Both the position numbers and the translations under genes were made by a program. A stretch of 64,000 nucleotides of DNA, taken from the NCBI RefSeq assembly GCF_022819085.1, contig NZ_JALHAG010000004.1, positions 248,001-312,000 on the forward strand. Reading direction: 5' to 3'. Position 1 is the first letter of the stretch; the number at the start of each line of letters is the position of its first letter. The notes under the pieces are model-generated. The model did not search any database. It saw nothing but the letters and a program-made list of their open reading frames with translations, and was not told the origin of the DNA. Shown here piece after piece: positions 35,884-44,898 of this stretch. The stretch comes from Planococcus ruber. GTDB lineage: Bacteria > Bacillota > Bacilli > Bacillales_A > Planococcaceae.

Positions 35884-37002
35884 ATGAATAAACGAGATTA
35901 TTATGAGGTGCTCGGCGTTTCAAAAGACGCTTCGAAAGAGGAAATCAAAAAAGCTTACCGGAAATTATCAAAACAATTCCACCCGGATATCAATAAAGAT
36001 GCGGATGCTTCTGAGAAATTCCAAGAAGTAAAAGAAGCGTACGAAGTTTTAAGCGATGAGCAAAAACGTGCACAATACGATCAATTTGGACACCAGGATC
36101 CGAACCAAGGATTTGGCGGATTCGGCGGCGGTGCTGAAGGATTCGGGTTTGACGATATCTTCAGTACGTTCTTCGGCGGCGGTTCAAGACGCCGCGACCC
36201 GAATGCGCCGCGCAAAGGCGACGATCTGCAATATTCGATGACGATCGATTTCATGGATGCGGTTTTCGGCAAAGAAGAAGAAATCGAATTGCCGAAAGAC
36301 GAAACATGTTCTACTTGCCACGGATCTGGCGCGAAGCCTGGAACAAAACCGAAAACTTGCCCTTATTGTGAAGGTTCTGGCCAAGTGAATGTGACACAAG
36401 ATACGCCGTTTGGCCGTATGGTCAACCGCCGAGCTTGCCAGCATTGCCAAGGCACCGGACAAATCATTCCAGAAAAATGCTCGACTTGCCATGGCGAAGG
36501 AAAAGTCCGCAAAGTCAAGAAAATCAAAGTTACCATTCCTGCAGGCGTCGATGATGGCCAGCAATTGCGTGTTACCGGCCAAGGCGGACCTGGCGTGAAC
36601 GGCGGGCCAACTGGAGACCTTTATGTAGTTTTCCGCGTCAGACCGCATAAATCATTCGAACGTGACGGCGACGATATTTATCTGAATCTGCCTATTTCCA
36701 TTGCCCAAGCGGCACTCGGCGACGAAATCGAAGTTCCGACGGTTTCGGGCAAAGTGAAATTGAAAATCCCGGCAGGAACCCAAAGCGGAGCGCGTTTCCG
36801 CTTGAAAGGCAAAGGCGTGAAGAACGTTCACGGCTACGGCACGGGCGACCAGCACATTATTATCCAAGTGAAGACGCCAACGAAATTAAACGAAAAACAA
36901 AAGCAGCTGCTCCGTGAATTTGCAGAAATCAGCGGAGATATTCCTGAAGAACATAGCAGTTCGCTGTTTGATAAAATCAAGCGCACCATCAAAGGTGAGT
37001 AA
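35884..37002 (+). CDS. dnaJ: Chaperone DnaJ (Hsp40, type A)
   Basis: 372 residues. J-domain with HPD at 33-35, a Gly/Phe-rich linker (about 75-105), a zinc domain with four CxxCxGxG repeats (about 141-215), and C-terminal substrate-binding domains. Delivers clients to DnaK and stimulates its ATPase. Has its own promoter after the dnaK terminator, so its level can be set apart from DnaK. Confidence 0.97.
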   Translation: MNKRDYYEVLGVSKDASKEEIKKAYRKLSKQFHPDINKDADASEKFQEVKEAYEVLSDEQKRAQYDQFGHQDPNQGFGGFGGGAEGFGFDDIFSTFFGGGSRRRDPNAPRKGDDLQYSMTIDFMDAVFGKEEEIELPKDETCSTCHGSGAKPGTKPKTCPYCEGSGQVNVTQDTPFGRMVNRRACQHCQGTGQIIPEKCSTCHGEGKVRKVKKIKVTIPAGVDDGQQLRVTGQGGPGVNGGPTGDLYVVFRVRPHKSFERDGDDIYLNLPISIAQAALGDEIEVPTVSGKVKLKIPAGTQSGARFRLKGKGVKNVHGYGTGDQHIIIQVKTPTKLNEKQKQLLREFAEISGDIPEEHSSSLFDKIKRTIKGE

Positions 37003-37017
37003 AGGAGCCGGTTTTAG

Positions 37018-37959
37018 ATGAAATGGTCAGAACTGTCGATTCACACAACAAACGAAGCGATTGAAGCTGTTTCGAATATTATGCATGAGGCAGGCGCAAG
37101 CGGAGTCGTCATCGAAGACTCCGATGACTTGACGAAAGAAAGAGCCGATGAATTCGGCGAAATCTGGTCATTGGATCCTGTCGATTTCCCGTCAGAAGGC
37201 GTTATTTTAAAAGCGTATTTGCCCGTAAATAGCTTTCTCGGTGAAACAGTTGAAGCGATAAAATTGGCAATCAATAATTTAGTGAAGTTCGATATCAATC
37301 TTGGCGCCAATGTGGTGACGATCAGCGAAGTGAACGAAGAAGAATGGGCAACGGCGTGGAAAAAATATTATCACCCGGTAAAAATTTCAAAACGTTTTAC
37401 CATTGTTCCGACTTGGGAAACGTATGAACCCGTTTCAAGCGATGAATTGATTATCGAACTCGATCCCGGAATGGCTTTTGGAACCGGAACGCATCCGACG
37501 ACAGTCATGAGCCTTCAGGCGCTTGAAAAAACAGTGAAACCTGGAAATCGGGTAATTGACGTAGGGACAGGGTCAGGCGTTTTGGCAATCGGTGCAGCTT
37601 TATTGGACGCCAAAGAAGTCCATGCCCTTGATCTAGATGATGTAGCGGTAACAGCAGCCCGGATTAATGTCAAATTGAATAAAGTCCAGAACAAAATCAA
37701 GGTCGTCCACGGCAATCTGTTGGATACGATTGATGAGCCGGGCGATGTTGTAGTAGCCAATATCTTAGCGGAAATCATCATGTCATTTACGGATGATGCT
37801 TTCCAAGCAGTGAAGCCAGGCGGGATTTATATCACTTCAGGCATCATTTCTGCGAAGAAAAATGATGTAAAAGACGCGCTTGAGGCTTCTGGATTTATCG
37901 TGGAAGATGTCATGATGATGGAAGACTGGGTAACGATCATTTCTAAAAAACCGGAATAA
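37018..37959 (+). CDS. prmA: Ribosomal protein L11 methyltransferase
   Basis: 313 residues. N-terminal L11-recognition domain ([21 protein letters not shown]) and the C-terminal SAM domain with [29 protein letters not shown] and [10 protein letters not shown]. Trimethylates L11 lysines and the N-terminus. Starts 15 bases after dnaJ, with AAAGGAG just upstream. Confidence 0.97.
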   Translation: MKWSELSIHTTNEAIEAVSNIMHEAGASGVVIEDSDDLTKERADEFGEIWSLDPVDFPSEGVILKAYLPVNSFLGETVEAIKLAINNLVKFDINLGANVVTISEVNEEEWATAWKKYYHPVKISKRFTIVPTWETYEPVSSDELIIELDPGMAFGTGTHPTTVMSLQALEKTVKPGNRVIDVGTGSGVLAIGAALLDAKEVHALDLDDVAVTAARINVKLNKVQNKIKVVHGNLLDTIDEPGDVVVANILAEIIMSFTDDAFQAVKPGGIYITSGIISAKKNDVKDALEASGFIVEDVMMMEDWVTIISKKPE

Positions 37960-37971
37960 CGGGGTGTAACG

Positions 37972-38709
37972 ATGCAGAGATATTTTATAGACGGCAAAGT
38001 TCCCGACAATCGAAAAGTGGCGATAACAGGCGATGATGCGAAGCACATCGCCAAAGTTATGCGCCAAGGCGCAGGGGACGAAGTCATCGTTGTAATGGAA
38101 GGGAAATCTTTTTTAGCTACGATAGAAAGCGTCGATTTCGATATCGAGCTGCAGCTAACAGAGGAGCGGCAGGCGGATGTGGAACTTCCGAAAAATGTAG
38201 CGATTGCCTGCGGTTTGCCTAAAGGCGATAAACTGGAACTCGTTGTCCAAAAAGCTACGGAGCTCGGCATGCATGCCCTGATTCCATTCGAAGCTGAACG
38301 GTCGATTGTGAAATGGGATGCTGGAAAAGGCGAAAAGAAACGGATCCGCCTTCAAAAGATTGCTAAAGAAGCAGCCGAACAATCCCATCGGGTGAAAATA
38401 CCTGAAATACATAAAATCCATACGTTCAAGCAATTGCTTGAAACGGCAAAATCGTTTGATGCCATTATCGTCGCTTACGAAGAAGAAGCCCGGGCGGAAG
38501 GCGGTAAGCGGTTTGCCGAAATTTTAAAATCAATGTATGATAAAGATTCAATGATCCTTATTTTCGGTCCGGAAGGCGGAATTTCAGTTTCTGAAGTTGA
38601 GCAGCTGAAGGAAGCCGGTGCGTTGTTCACGGCTTTAGGCCCTCGTATTTTACGGACGGAAACAGCTCCGCTTTATGCCTTATCTGCAATGTCTTATGAA
38701 TTCGAATGA
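37972..38709 (+). CDS. rsmE: 16S rRNA (uracil1498-N3)-methyltransferase
   Basis: 245 residues, SPOUT family with an N-terminal PUA-like domain. MQRYFIDGKVPDN at the start; C-terminal knot motifs with KATELGMHALIPF, FGPEGGISVSEVEQ and LGPRILRTETAPL. Methylates U1498 of 16S rRNA. Tightly coupled to prmA (12 bases) and mtaB (15 bases). Confidence 0.96.
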   Translation: MQRYFIDGKVPDNRKVAITGDDAKHIAKVMRQGAGDEVIVVMEGKSFLATIESVDFDIELQLTEERQADVELPKNVAIACGLPKGDKLELVVQKATELGMHALIPFEAERSIVKWDAGKGEKKRIRLQKIAKEAAEQSHRVKIPEIHKIHTFKQLLETAKSFDAIIVAYEEEARAEGGKRFAEILKSMYDKDSMILIFGPEGGISVSEVEQLKEAGALFTALGPRILRTETAPLYALSAMSYEFE

Positions 38710-38724
38710 GAGAGGTGGATACTG

Positions 38725-40059
38725 ATGCCAACGGTTGCATTTCATACCTTAGGTTGTAAAGTGAATCATTATGAAACCGAAGCGATTTGGCAATTGTTTA
38801 AAGAACAAAGCTACAGCCGCGTGGAGTTCGAACATCATTCCGATGTCTATGTCATTAATACATGCACTGTTACGAATACAGGAGATAAAAAGAGCCGCCA
38901 AGTGATACGCAAAGCCGTGCGCAAAAATCCGGATGCTGTCATTTGTGTAACCGGGTGCTACGCGCAGACTTCTCCAGCCGAAATTATGGCGATTCCCGGC
39001 GTTGATATTGTGGTCGGCACGCAAGACCGCACAAAATTGCTCGGCTATATTGACCAGTACCGACAAGAGCGAAAGCCGATCAACGCAGTTGGGAACATCA
39101 TGAAAAACCGTATATACGAAGAGTTGGACGTTCCGGCTTTCACTGACCGGACACGTGCTTCATTGAAGATTCAAGAAGGCTGCAATAACTTCTGTACTTT
39201 CTGCATCATTCCATGGGCCCGTGGGTTGATGCGTTCAAGAGACCCGCAAGAAGTCGTTAGGCAGGCGCAGCAATTGGTAAATGCGGGATATCAGGAAATC
39301 GTCTTGACCGGAATCCATACCGGCGGCTACGGGGAAGACTTGAAAAATTACAATTTAGCCCAGCTTTTGCGTGATTTGGAACAGCAAGTCGTTGGTTTGA
39401 AACGGCTGCGGATTTCTTCCATCGAAGCAAGCCAGTTGACGGATGAAGTTATCGACGTGCTCCAAAATTCGAATATTGTGGTGCGCCATCTTCATATTCC
39501 GATTCAATCGGGATCGGATACGGTATTGAAACGCATGCGCCGAAAGTACACAATGGAATTTTTTGCAGACCGGCTTGTGCAGCTGCGCAAAGCTTTGCCG
39601 GACCTTGCGATTACTTCAGATGTCATTGTCGGATTCCCTGGAGAAACCGAAGAGGAATTCATGGAAACGTACAGGTTCATCCATGAGCACCAGTTTTCTG
39701 AACTCCACGTTTTCCCATACTCGCAGCGCACCGGTACACCAGCTGCCCGTATGGATGGCCAGATTGATGAAGAAATTAAAAACGAACGGGTTCACCGCCT
39801 GATTGCGTTAAATGATCAATTGGCTAAAGAATACGCTTCGAAATTCGAAGGGGAATTGTTGGAAATCATTCCTGAAGAACGCTTCAAGCAAAACGAGGAA
39901 ACCGGATTGCTTGAAGGATACACGGACAATTACTTGAAAGTGGTCATCCCTGGCGATGATTCGCTGATTGGAAAGATTGTCAAAGTGAAAATCGTGAAAG
40001 CCGGCTATCCATATAATGAAGGGCAGTTTGTCCGAGTGATGGAAGAGCAGCTGGTTTAA
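38725..40059 (+). CDS. mtaB: tRNA t6A37 methylthiotransferase MtaB
   Basis: 444 residues. N-terminal MTTase domain with cysteines in FHTLGCKVN (Cys11), INTCTVT and VTGCYAQ; radical [11 protein letters not shown] at Cys153, Cys157 and Cys160; C-terminal TRAM domain. Converts t6A37 into ms2t6A37. Note that tcdA at the left edge works on the same nucleotide. B. subtilis name YqeV. Confidence 0.95.
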   Translation: MPTVAFHTLGCKVNHYETEAIWQLFKEQSYSRVEFEHHSDVYVINTCTVTNTGDKKSRQVIRKAVRKNPDAVICVTGCYAQTSPAEIMAIPGVDIVVGTQDRTKLLGYIDQYRQERKPINAVGNIMKNRIYEELDVPAFTDRTRASLKIQEGCNNFCTFCIIPWARGLMRSRDPQEVVRQAQQLVNAGYQEIVLTGIHTGGYGEDLKNYNLAQLLRDLEQQVVGLKRLRISSIEASQLTDEVIDVLQNSNIVVRHLHIPIQSGSDTVLKRMRRKYTMEFFADRLVQLRKALPDLAITSDVIVGFPGETEEEFMETYRFIHEHQFSELHVFPYSQRTGTPAARMDGQIDEEIKNERVHRLIALNDQLAKEYASKFEGELLEIIPEERFKQNEETGLLEGYTDNYLKVVIPGDDSLIGKIVKVKIVKAGYPYNEGQFVRVMEEQLV

Positions 40060-40099
40060 CGTAAAACCGAATTTAAAAAGAGAATGGAGTAATTTTAAC

Positions 40100-40768
40100 A
40101 TGACAAACATCGCTTCTTATATCGACCATACTTTATTAAAACCTGATGCTACTCAAGAACAAATCGTCCAACTTTGCAAAGAGGCTGCAGAATACCAATT
40201 TGCTTCTGTTTGCGTGAACCCTGCTTGGGTAGCGACTGCAGCAAAAGAACTAGCTGACAGCACGGCGAAAGTCTGCACCGTGATCGGGTTTCCATTAGGC
40301 GCATCAACTTCTGAAACAAAAGCTTTTGAAACGGCAGATGCCATTTCAAAAGGCGCTCACGAAATCGATATGGTCATCAATATCGGCGCTTTGAAAAGCG
40401 GCGATCTTGAACTTGTGAAAAATGATATTGCGGCAGTAGTAGAAGCTGCCAAAGGCAAAGCTATCGTTAAAGTCATTATCGAAACTTGCTTATTGTCAGA
40501 TGAAGAAAAAGCAGTTGCATCACGCCTTTCAAAAGAAGCGGGTGCAGATTTCGTTAAAACTTCAACTGGCTTCTCAACAGGTGGAGCGACTGTGGCGGAT
40601 GTGAAAATCATGCGCGAAACAGTAGGTCCGGACCTTGGCGTCAAAGCTTCAGGCGGCGTTAGAAGCTTAGAAGATCTAAACGCAATGGTAGAAGCGGGAG
40701 CAACTCGCATCGGCGCAAGTTCAGGCGTCCAAATCATGCAGGGATTAATTTCAAATTCCGATTATTAA
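40100..40768 (+). CDS. deoC: Deoxyribose-phosphate aldolase
   Basis: 222 residues. Class I aldolase that splits 2-deoxyribose-5-phosphate into glyceraldehyde-3-phosphate and acetaldehyde. Seen: [11 protein letters not shown] at the start, [11 protein letters not shown], the Schiff-base lysine in [17 protein letters not shown] and [14 protein letters not shown] about 11 bases upstream. It lies where B. subtilis goes straight on to yqeW/rpsU; in that species deoC is with nupC and pdp. No terminator was seen after it. Confidence 0.95.
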   Translation: MTNIASYIDHTLLKPDATQEQIVQLCKEAAEYQFASVCVNPAWVATAAKELADSTAKVCTVIGFPLGASTSETKAFETADAISKGAHEIDMVINIGALKSGDLELVKNDIAAVVEAAKGKAIVKVIIETCLLSDEEKAVASRLSKEAGADFVKTSTGFSTGGATVADVKIMRETVGPDLGVKASGGVRSLEDLNAMVEAGATRIGASSGVQIMQGLISNSDY

Positions 40769-40771
40769 GTA

Positions 40772-40800
40772 TTGACCTAGGTCGATATATACGTTATAAT
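40772..40800 (+). promoter_or_regulatory. Strong sigma-A promoter of rpsU
   Basis: TTGACC at 40772-40777 and consensus TATAAT at 40795-40800, spacer 17, directly after the deoC stop. Confidence 0.85.
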
Positions 40801-40862
40801 TTTTGATATATAACACGTATTGTTATATGCTTCAACGTGTGTTCGGAGGGAGGGAAAAAGAG

Positions 40863-41036
40863 ATGTCAAAAACTGTAGTTCGTAAAAACGAATCGATTGA
40901 AGATGCTCTTCGCCGCTTCAAACGCACTGTTTCTAAATCCGGAACAATGCAAGAGGTAAGAAAGCGCGAGTATTATGATAAGCCAAGTGTTAAACGTAAA
41001 TTGAAATCAGAAGCTGCGCGTAAACGTAAATTTTAA
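40863..41036 (+). CDS. rpsU: 30S ribosomal protein bS21
   Basis: 57 residues: [20 protein letters not shown] then a basic tail ending [17 protein letters not shown] lies about 10 bases before ATG 40863; in-frame starts further upstream cover promoter sequence. Present on 30S subunits and helps start-site recognition. Ends at its own terminator. Confidence 0.96.
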   Translation: MSKTVVRKNESIEDALRRFKRTVSKSGTMQEVRKREYYDKPSVKRKLKSEAARKRKF

Positions 41037-41086
41037 TTGACCTTACTCCATAAAAGACATTAAAAAATATGAACGATCAGCCATGG

Positions 41087-41119
41087 CCGGGTACACGTAT
41101 CATCGTGTACCCGGTTTTT
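41087..41119 (+). terminator. Rho-independent terminator of rpsU
   Basis: CCGGGTACACG (41087-41097) and CGTGTACCCGG (41104-41114) form an 11-bp perfect stem followed by TTTTT. Confidence 0.9.
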
Positions 41120-41248
41120 CTATGCCTTCTTCTGGAAGCGGTCGTCCCAATACGTTTGACTAGATGGCTGCCTCCGCTTTCAAATTCTGTAAGCGCATTC
41201 CTTCGTGTTTCAAAACTGTTCCTTTATAATGAAATTAGCTACAAAAAA

Positions 41249-41276
41249 TGAAACCTTTTCCCTTTTGGTCCGTATT
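41249..41276 (+). promoter_or_regulatory. Sigma-W type promoter of nfeD-floA-yqfB
   Basis: TGAAAC at 41249-41254 and CGTATT at 41271-41276 are separated by exactly 16 bases, matching the ECF sigma-W consensus TGAAAC-N16-CGTA. In B. subtilis the orthologous yqeZ-yqfA-yqfB operon is a known sigma-W target. A weaker sigma-A-like box (TATAAT at 41225-41230) lies just upstream. Confidence 0.85.
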
Positions 41277-41309
41277 AAAGGTAGCAGTAAAACGAAAGGA
41301 GAGATTCGT

Positions 41310-42077
41310 TTGCATCCGTTTAGGATTTTCTCTGCATTCATGGCGCTAAGTGCGTTGTCGGTATTCTTCATGCCTGGTGCATTGGCAGCAGAGTCTGCTG
41401 AAGCGGGCAGCACGTTCGGCAGCCAATTGGTTGAATTTATCACTCATCCGGTTGTTGTGCCGGTTCTGCTGTCGATTGCAGCCCTAGGCATTCTTCTGGA
41501 AATGTTTACACCGGGCATGGGCGTGCCTGGGTTGATTGGGTTTACCGCTTTAGCTATTTATTTTTATGGCCATTGGGCAGCTGGGTTAGCGGGATGGAGC
41601 ACGTTGTTCCTGTTAATTCTTGGCGTCACTCTCCTTTTAGTTGAACTGATTATTCCAATCGGGCTTATTGGATTTCTCGGGTTGTTAGCTATTCTTGGCA
41701 GCGTGTTATTGGCAGGCGGAGATCTTAAAACCACTGCCATCGCCATTTTGATCGCATTAATTGTAGCAACTGCAGGGATGGTGATTATTGTGAAATTTTT
41801 TGGCAAGAGGCTTCATCTATTCAAACGGGTGGTCTTGACAGATTCGACCAATACGGAGAGCGGATATGTATCGAATGTAAACCGCTATGAATTGGTTGGG
41901 CAATTTGCCAAGACCGCCACAGCACTTCGCCCTTCCGGTACGATTAAATTGATGGATGAACGGATTGACGCCGTTTCTGACGGACGGTTTATCGATGCTG
42001 GAAAAGAAGTGAAAATCATCAAAGTCGAAGGTTCACGGATCGTAGTTCGAGAAGTGGAAAAAGAAGAGGAGGAATAG
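41310..42077 (+). CDS. nfeD: NfeD-family membrane protein, short form
   Basis: 255 residues. Signal peptide ([27 protein letters not shown]), then about four membrane helices between 55 and 165, and a C-terminal OB-fold domain of the NfeD family ([13 protein letters not shown] then [13 protein letters not shown]). NfeD proteins act with flotillin-like proteins such as FloA. B. subtilis YqeZ is about 437 residues with an N-terminal ClpP-class serine protease-like region; that region is missing here, and I see no remnant before the sigma-W promoter. TTG 41310 with AAAGGAG upstream is the start; upstream in-frame codons precede the predicted transcript start. Stop is 4 bases from floA. Confidence 0.85.
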   Translation: MHPFRIFSAFMALSALSVFFMPGALAAESAEAGSTFGSQLVEFITHPVVVPVLLSIAALGILLEMFTPGMGVPGLIGFTALAIYFYGHWAAGLAGWSTLFLLILGVTLLLVELIIPIGLIGFLGLLAILGSVLLAGGDLKTTAIAILIALIVATAGMVIIVKFFGKRLHLFKRVVLTDSTNTESGYVSNVNRYELVGQFAKTATALRPSGTIKLMDERIDAVSDGRFIDAGKEVKIIKVEGSRIVVREVEKEEEE

Positions 42078-42081
42078 AAGC

Positions 42082-43071
42082 ATGGAATTAGGTCTTATAG
42101 GTTTAGCCGCAGCAATAATCGGCGTCATCATTGTTCTGGCAATATTCTTCACGTTTGTACCGATTACCTTATGGATCTCTGCTTTAGCGGCAGGGGTTAA
42201 AATCAGCATCTTTACGTTAATCGGAATGAGATTGCGCCGCGTTATTCCGTCGCGCATCGTAAATCCGTTGATCAAAGCTTCAAAAGCTGGATTGACGGTA
42301 TCGATCAACCAACTGGAAAGCCATTACTTAGCAGGCGGTAACGTTGACCGCGTTGTCAACGCATTGATTGCGGCACACCGTGCCAACATCGAGCTGCCGT
42401 TCGAACGTGCGGCTGCCATTGATTTGGCAGGCCGCGACGTATTAGAAGCGGTGCAAATGTCTGTTAACCCGAAAGTTATCGAAACACCATTTATTGCGGG
42501 TGTGGCGATGGACGGGATCGAAGTTAAAGCAAAAGCGCGTATCACGGTTCGTGCGAATATTGACCGCTTAGTCGGTGGTGCCGGTGAAGAAACGATCGTT
42601 GCCCGTGTCGGCGAAGGGATTGTCTCTACACTTGGTTCCAGCACAAACCATAAAAAAGTGCTTGAAAATCCGGATTTGATTTCCCAGACGGTTTTGGCAA
42701 AAGGCCTGGATTCAGGTACAGCGTTTGAAATCTTATCCATTGATATCGCAGACGTTGATATCGGCAAGAACATTGGTGCTGAACTTCAAACCGAACAAGC
42801 GGAAGCGGATAAGAAAATTGCACAGGCAAAAGCGGAAGAACGCCGCGCAATGGCTGTTGCAAGCGAGCAGGAAATGAAAGCGAAAGTTGTCGAAATGAGA
42901 TCGAAAGTTGTTGAAGCTGAGGCGGAAGTGCCGCTCGCAATGTCAGAAGCGCTTCGTTCTGGCAATATCGGTGTTATGGATTACGTAAATTACAAGAACG
43001 TCCAAGCGGATACTGGCATGCGTGATTCAATTGCCAAGACCGGCACAGAAAAATCCGACGATAAACAATAA
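42082..43071 (+). CDS. floA: Flotillin-like protein FloA
   Basis: 329 residues. Two adjacent N-terminal hydrophobic stretches (about 3-25 and 30-50) anchor it in the membrane; then the SPFH-like domain and an Ala/Glu-rich coiled coil ([23 protein letters not shown]). Organises membrane microdomains and affects membrane fluidity and envelope stress tolerance. Paired with nfeD and the following gene under the sigma-W promoter. Confidence 0.96.
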   Translation: MELGLIGLAAAIIGVIIVLAIFFTFVPITLWISALAAGVKISIFTLIGMRLRRVIPSRIVNPLIKASKAGLTVSINQLESHYLAGGNVDRVVNALIAAHRANIELPFERAAAIDLAGRDVLEAVQMSVNPKVIETPFIAGVAMDGIEVKAKARITVRANIDRLVGGAGEETIVARVGEGIVSTLGSSTNHKKVLENPDLISQTVLAKGLDSGTAFEILSIDIADVDIGKNIGAELQTEQAEADKKIAQAKAEERRAMAVASEQEMKAKVVEMRSKVVEAEAEVPLAMSEALRSGNIGVMDYVNYKNVQADTGMRDSIAKTGTEKSDDKQ

Positions 43072-43097
43072 CCGTCGACAGCAAGGGAGGTTATTGA

Positions 43098-43583
43098 ATG
43101 GAAGGTTTTATCTTCGCACTTATTGTGATGGCGCTCGGAGCGATATTCGGCAATAAAAAAGGCGGCGAAGACAAGGATCCGGCAAGCAAACCGGTTCCAA
43201 AAAGCCCCCAGACCCGCCAAAGCCGGCAAGCACAAGCCCGTGAAGCCGGACAAAAAACTTTTAAACGAGTGGAAGACTACGCCAAAGAAATCTACGGCGA
43301 TTTGCAGACTCAAATGAAAGAACAGCCCGAAAAAACGAAACAGGTGCAGCAGAGAGTGGAAAAAGCAATAGACCGGACGCCGCTTCGCGAAACTCGCCAG
43401 GAAATACAGCGTGAGATTCAGGAGCGGCAGCCGTCGGGCAGGCTATCAGCACACCAAAATGCCCGTTCAGCTGCTCCTGCAAAACCAAAGCAGGAAGAGG
43501 ATATCTTCCCGCTGGAAGCCAACGATATCCGAAAAGGCATCATTTTAGCAGAAGTATTGATGCCGCCAAAATCGAAAAGGTAA
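43098..43583 (+). CDS. YqfB-position hypothetical membrane protein
   Basis: 161 residues, family not recognised. N-terminal hydrophobic helix (about 3-18: FIFALIVMALGAIFG), then a strongly basic and glutamine-rich region that is helical or disordered, and a compact C-terminal motif NDIRKGIILAEVLMPPKSKR that looks conserved. GGGAGG lies before the ATG. It is the third gene of the nfeD-floA unit, in the place of B. subtilis yqfB, so a role with flotillin domains or envelope stress is inferred only from context. In Bacillus yqfC and yqfD follow; here a terminator follows. Confidence 0.8.
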   Translation: MEGFIFALIVMALGAIFGNKKGGEDKDPASKPVPKSPQTRQSRQAQAREAGQKTFKRVEDYAKEIYGDLQTQMKEQPEKTKQVQQRVEKAIDRTPLRETRQEIQREIQERQPSGRLSAHQNARSAAPAKPKQEEDIFPLEANDIRKGIILAEVLMPPKSKR

Positions 43584-43587
43584 TGTG

Positions 43588-43622
43588 TAAACCGATCAGT
43601 TCATGCTGATCGGTTTTATTTT
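43588..43622 (+). terminator. Terminator after the nfeD-floA operon
   Basis: AACCGATCA / TGATCGGTT-type stem around a short loop, followed by TTTATTTTT. Confidence 0.85.
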
Positions 43623-43730
43623 TCTAAATAATAATGTTATGTAAACAAAATGATTAAAATGTTTTACAATTCCAAATTAATAGTGATACAGTGAAATTGT
43701 ACTAAATATTCGATTCCAAGGAGCGTCTAC

Positions 43731-44690
43731 ATGACAGAAAACCAACTATTAGAACTGCATGTGAAAGATCCAAATGAAGCGGTGCAGCTGCTCGGGATTT
43801 CTGATAGTCACATGACTTTAATCGAAGAAGCATTTCAAATTCAAATCATCACGCGTGGAGACGTTATTAAATTATCTGGCTCTGAAGAAGGCAAACATAT
43901 TGGGAAATTACTGATTGAACAATTATTGAAAGTAATCCGCAAAAACATCAATATTGACCAGCGCGATATCGTCTCAGCGATTGAGATGGCCCGTGCCGGC
44001 ACCATTGAATATTTTGCAGAACTATATGATGAAGAAGTTGCCAGAAATGCAGGCGGCAAAGCAATACGTGCAAAAACCATCGGCCAGCGGCATTATATTC
44101 ACGCTGTGCGCAGCAATGATCTCGTCTTCGGCATCGGCCCTGCCGGAACAGGCAAAACATATTTGGCAGTGGTGATGGCGGTGCAGGCATTAAAGAATGG
44201 CCATGTCAAAAAAATCATTCTTACCCGGCCGGCGGTTGAAGCAGGCGAAAGCCTCGGTTTTTTGCCCGGCGATTTAAAGGAAAAAGTGGATCCTTATCTG
44301 CGGCCTTTATATGACGCACTTCATGATGTGCTCGGCCTGGAACAGACAAACCGGTTTATCGAACGGGGCACTATAGAAATTGCGCCTCTTGCTTATATGA
44401 GAGGGCGGACGCTGGATGAAGCATTCGTTATCCTTGATGAAGCGCAGAACACGACGAAAGCGCAAATGAAGATGTTCTTGACCCGCCTTGGATTTGGTTC
44501 GAAAATGATCATTACTGGCGACAAGACCCAGATCGACTTGCCGAGAGGCGCAGAATCCGGTTTGATAGCGGCAGAAACGACACTAGCCAAAGTACGTGGA
44601 ATCCACTTCCAGTATTTAGAACGAGGAGACGTGGTACGCCACCCGCTAGTTGCGAGAATCATCGCAGCTTACGAAGACCAGCCTTCGTAA
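43731..44690 (+). CDS. phoH: PhoH-like ATPase (YbeZ family)
   Basis: 319 residues. P-loop GPAGTGKT at 136-143, Walker B FVILDEAQN, and the MITGDKTQIDLP motif of the PhoH fold. Its close neighbour ybeY, two genes on, suggests a role in rRNA maturation, as PhoH/YbeZ and YbeY often interact. Stands as its own unit between terminators. Confidence 0.95.
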   Translation: MTENQLLELHVKDPNEAVQLLGISDSHMTLIEEAFQIQIITRGDVIKLSGSEEGKHIGKLLIEQLLKVIRKNINIDQRDIVSAIEMARAGTIEYFAELYDEEVARNAGGKAIRAKTIGQRHYIHAVRSNDLVFGIGPAGTGKTYLAVVMAVQALKNGHVKKIILTRPAVEAGESLGFLPGDLKEKVDPYLRPLYDALHDVLGLEQTNRFIERGTIEIAPLAYMRGRTLDEAFVILDEAQNTTKAQMKMFLTRLGFGSKMIITGDKTQIDLPRGAESGLIAAETTLAKVRGIHFQYLERGDVVRHPLVARIIAAYEDQPS

Positions 44691-44712
44691 ATTTAAAAAG
44701 CTATCATTTATA

Positions 44713-44753
44713 GCCGGCAAGGGAAAGAACGACTTTTCCTTGCCGGTTTTTTG
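44713..44753 (+). terminator. Rho-independent terminator of phoH
   Basis: CCGGCAAGGGAAA and TTTTCCTTGCCGG form a long stem, followed by six T. Confidence 0.92.
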
Positions 44754-44843
44754 CAGTTTTATCAATCCATACAAAATCCATCGATTGATGAAAAAAATGA
44801 AAGTAATATTACATAGCGAATTTCAAAAAATTACAAATAGACA

Positions 44844-44872
44844 ATGAAATACTTTCTTTAAATTGATATGAT
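44844..44872 (+). promoter_or_regulatory. Candidate promoter of pgpH, extended -10
   Basis: TATGAT at 44867-44872 preceded by TGA (extended -10); ATGAAA 17 bases upstream is a weak -35. 26 bases before the pgpH ATG. Confidence 0.5.
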
Positions 44873-44898
44873 GAAAGTACAAGAAGAGAGGTGTTTCA

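Noticed and set aside
41069-41251. 60-codon frame after rpsU
   Set aside because: It spans the rpsU terminator stem and has no convincing start signal.
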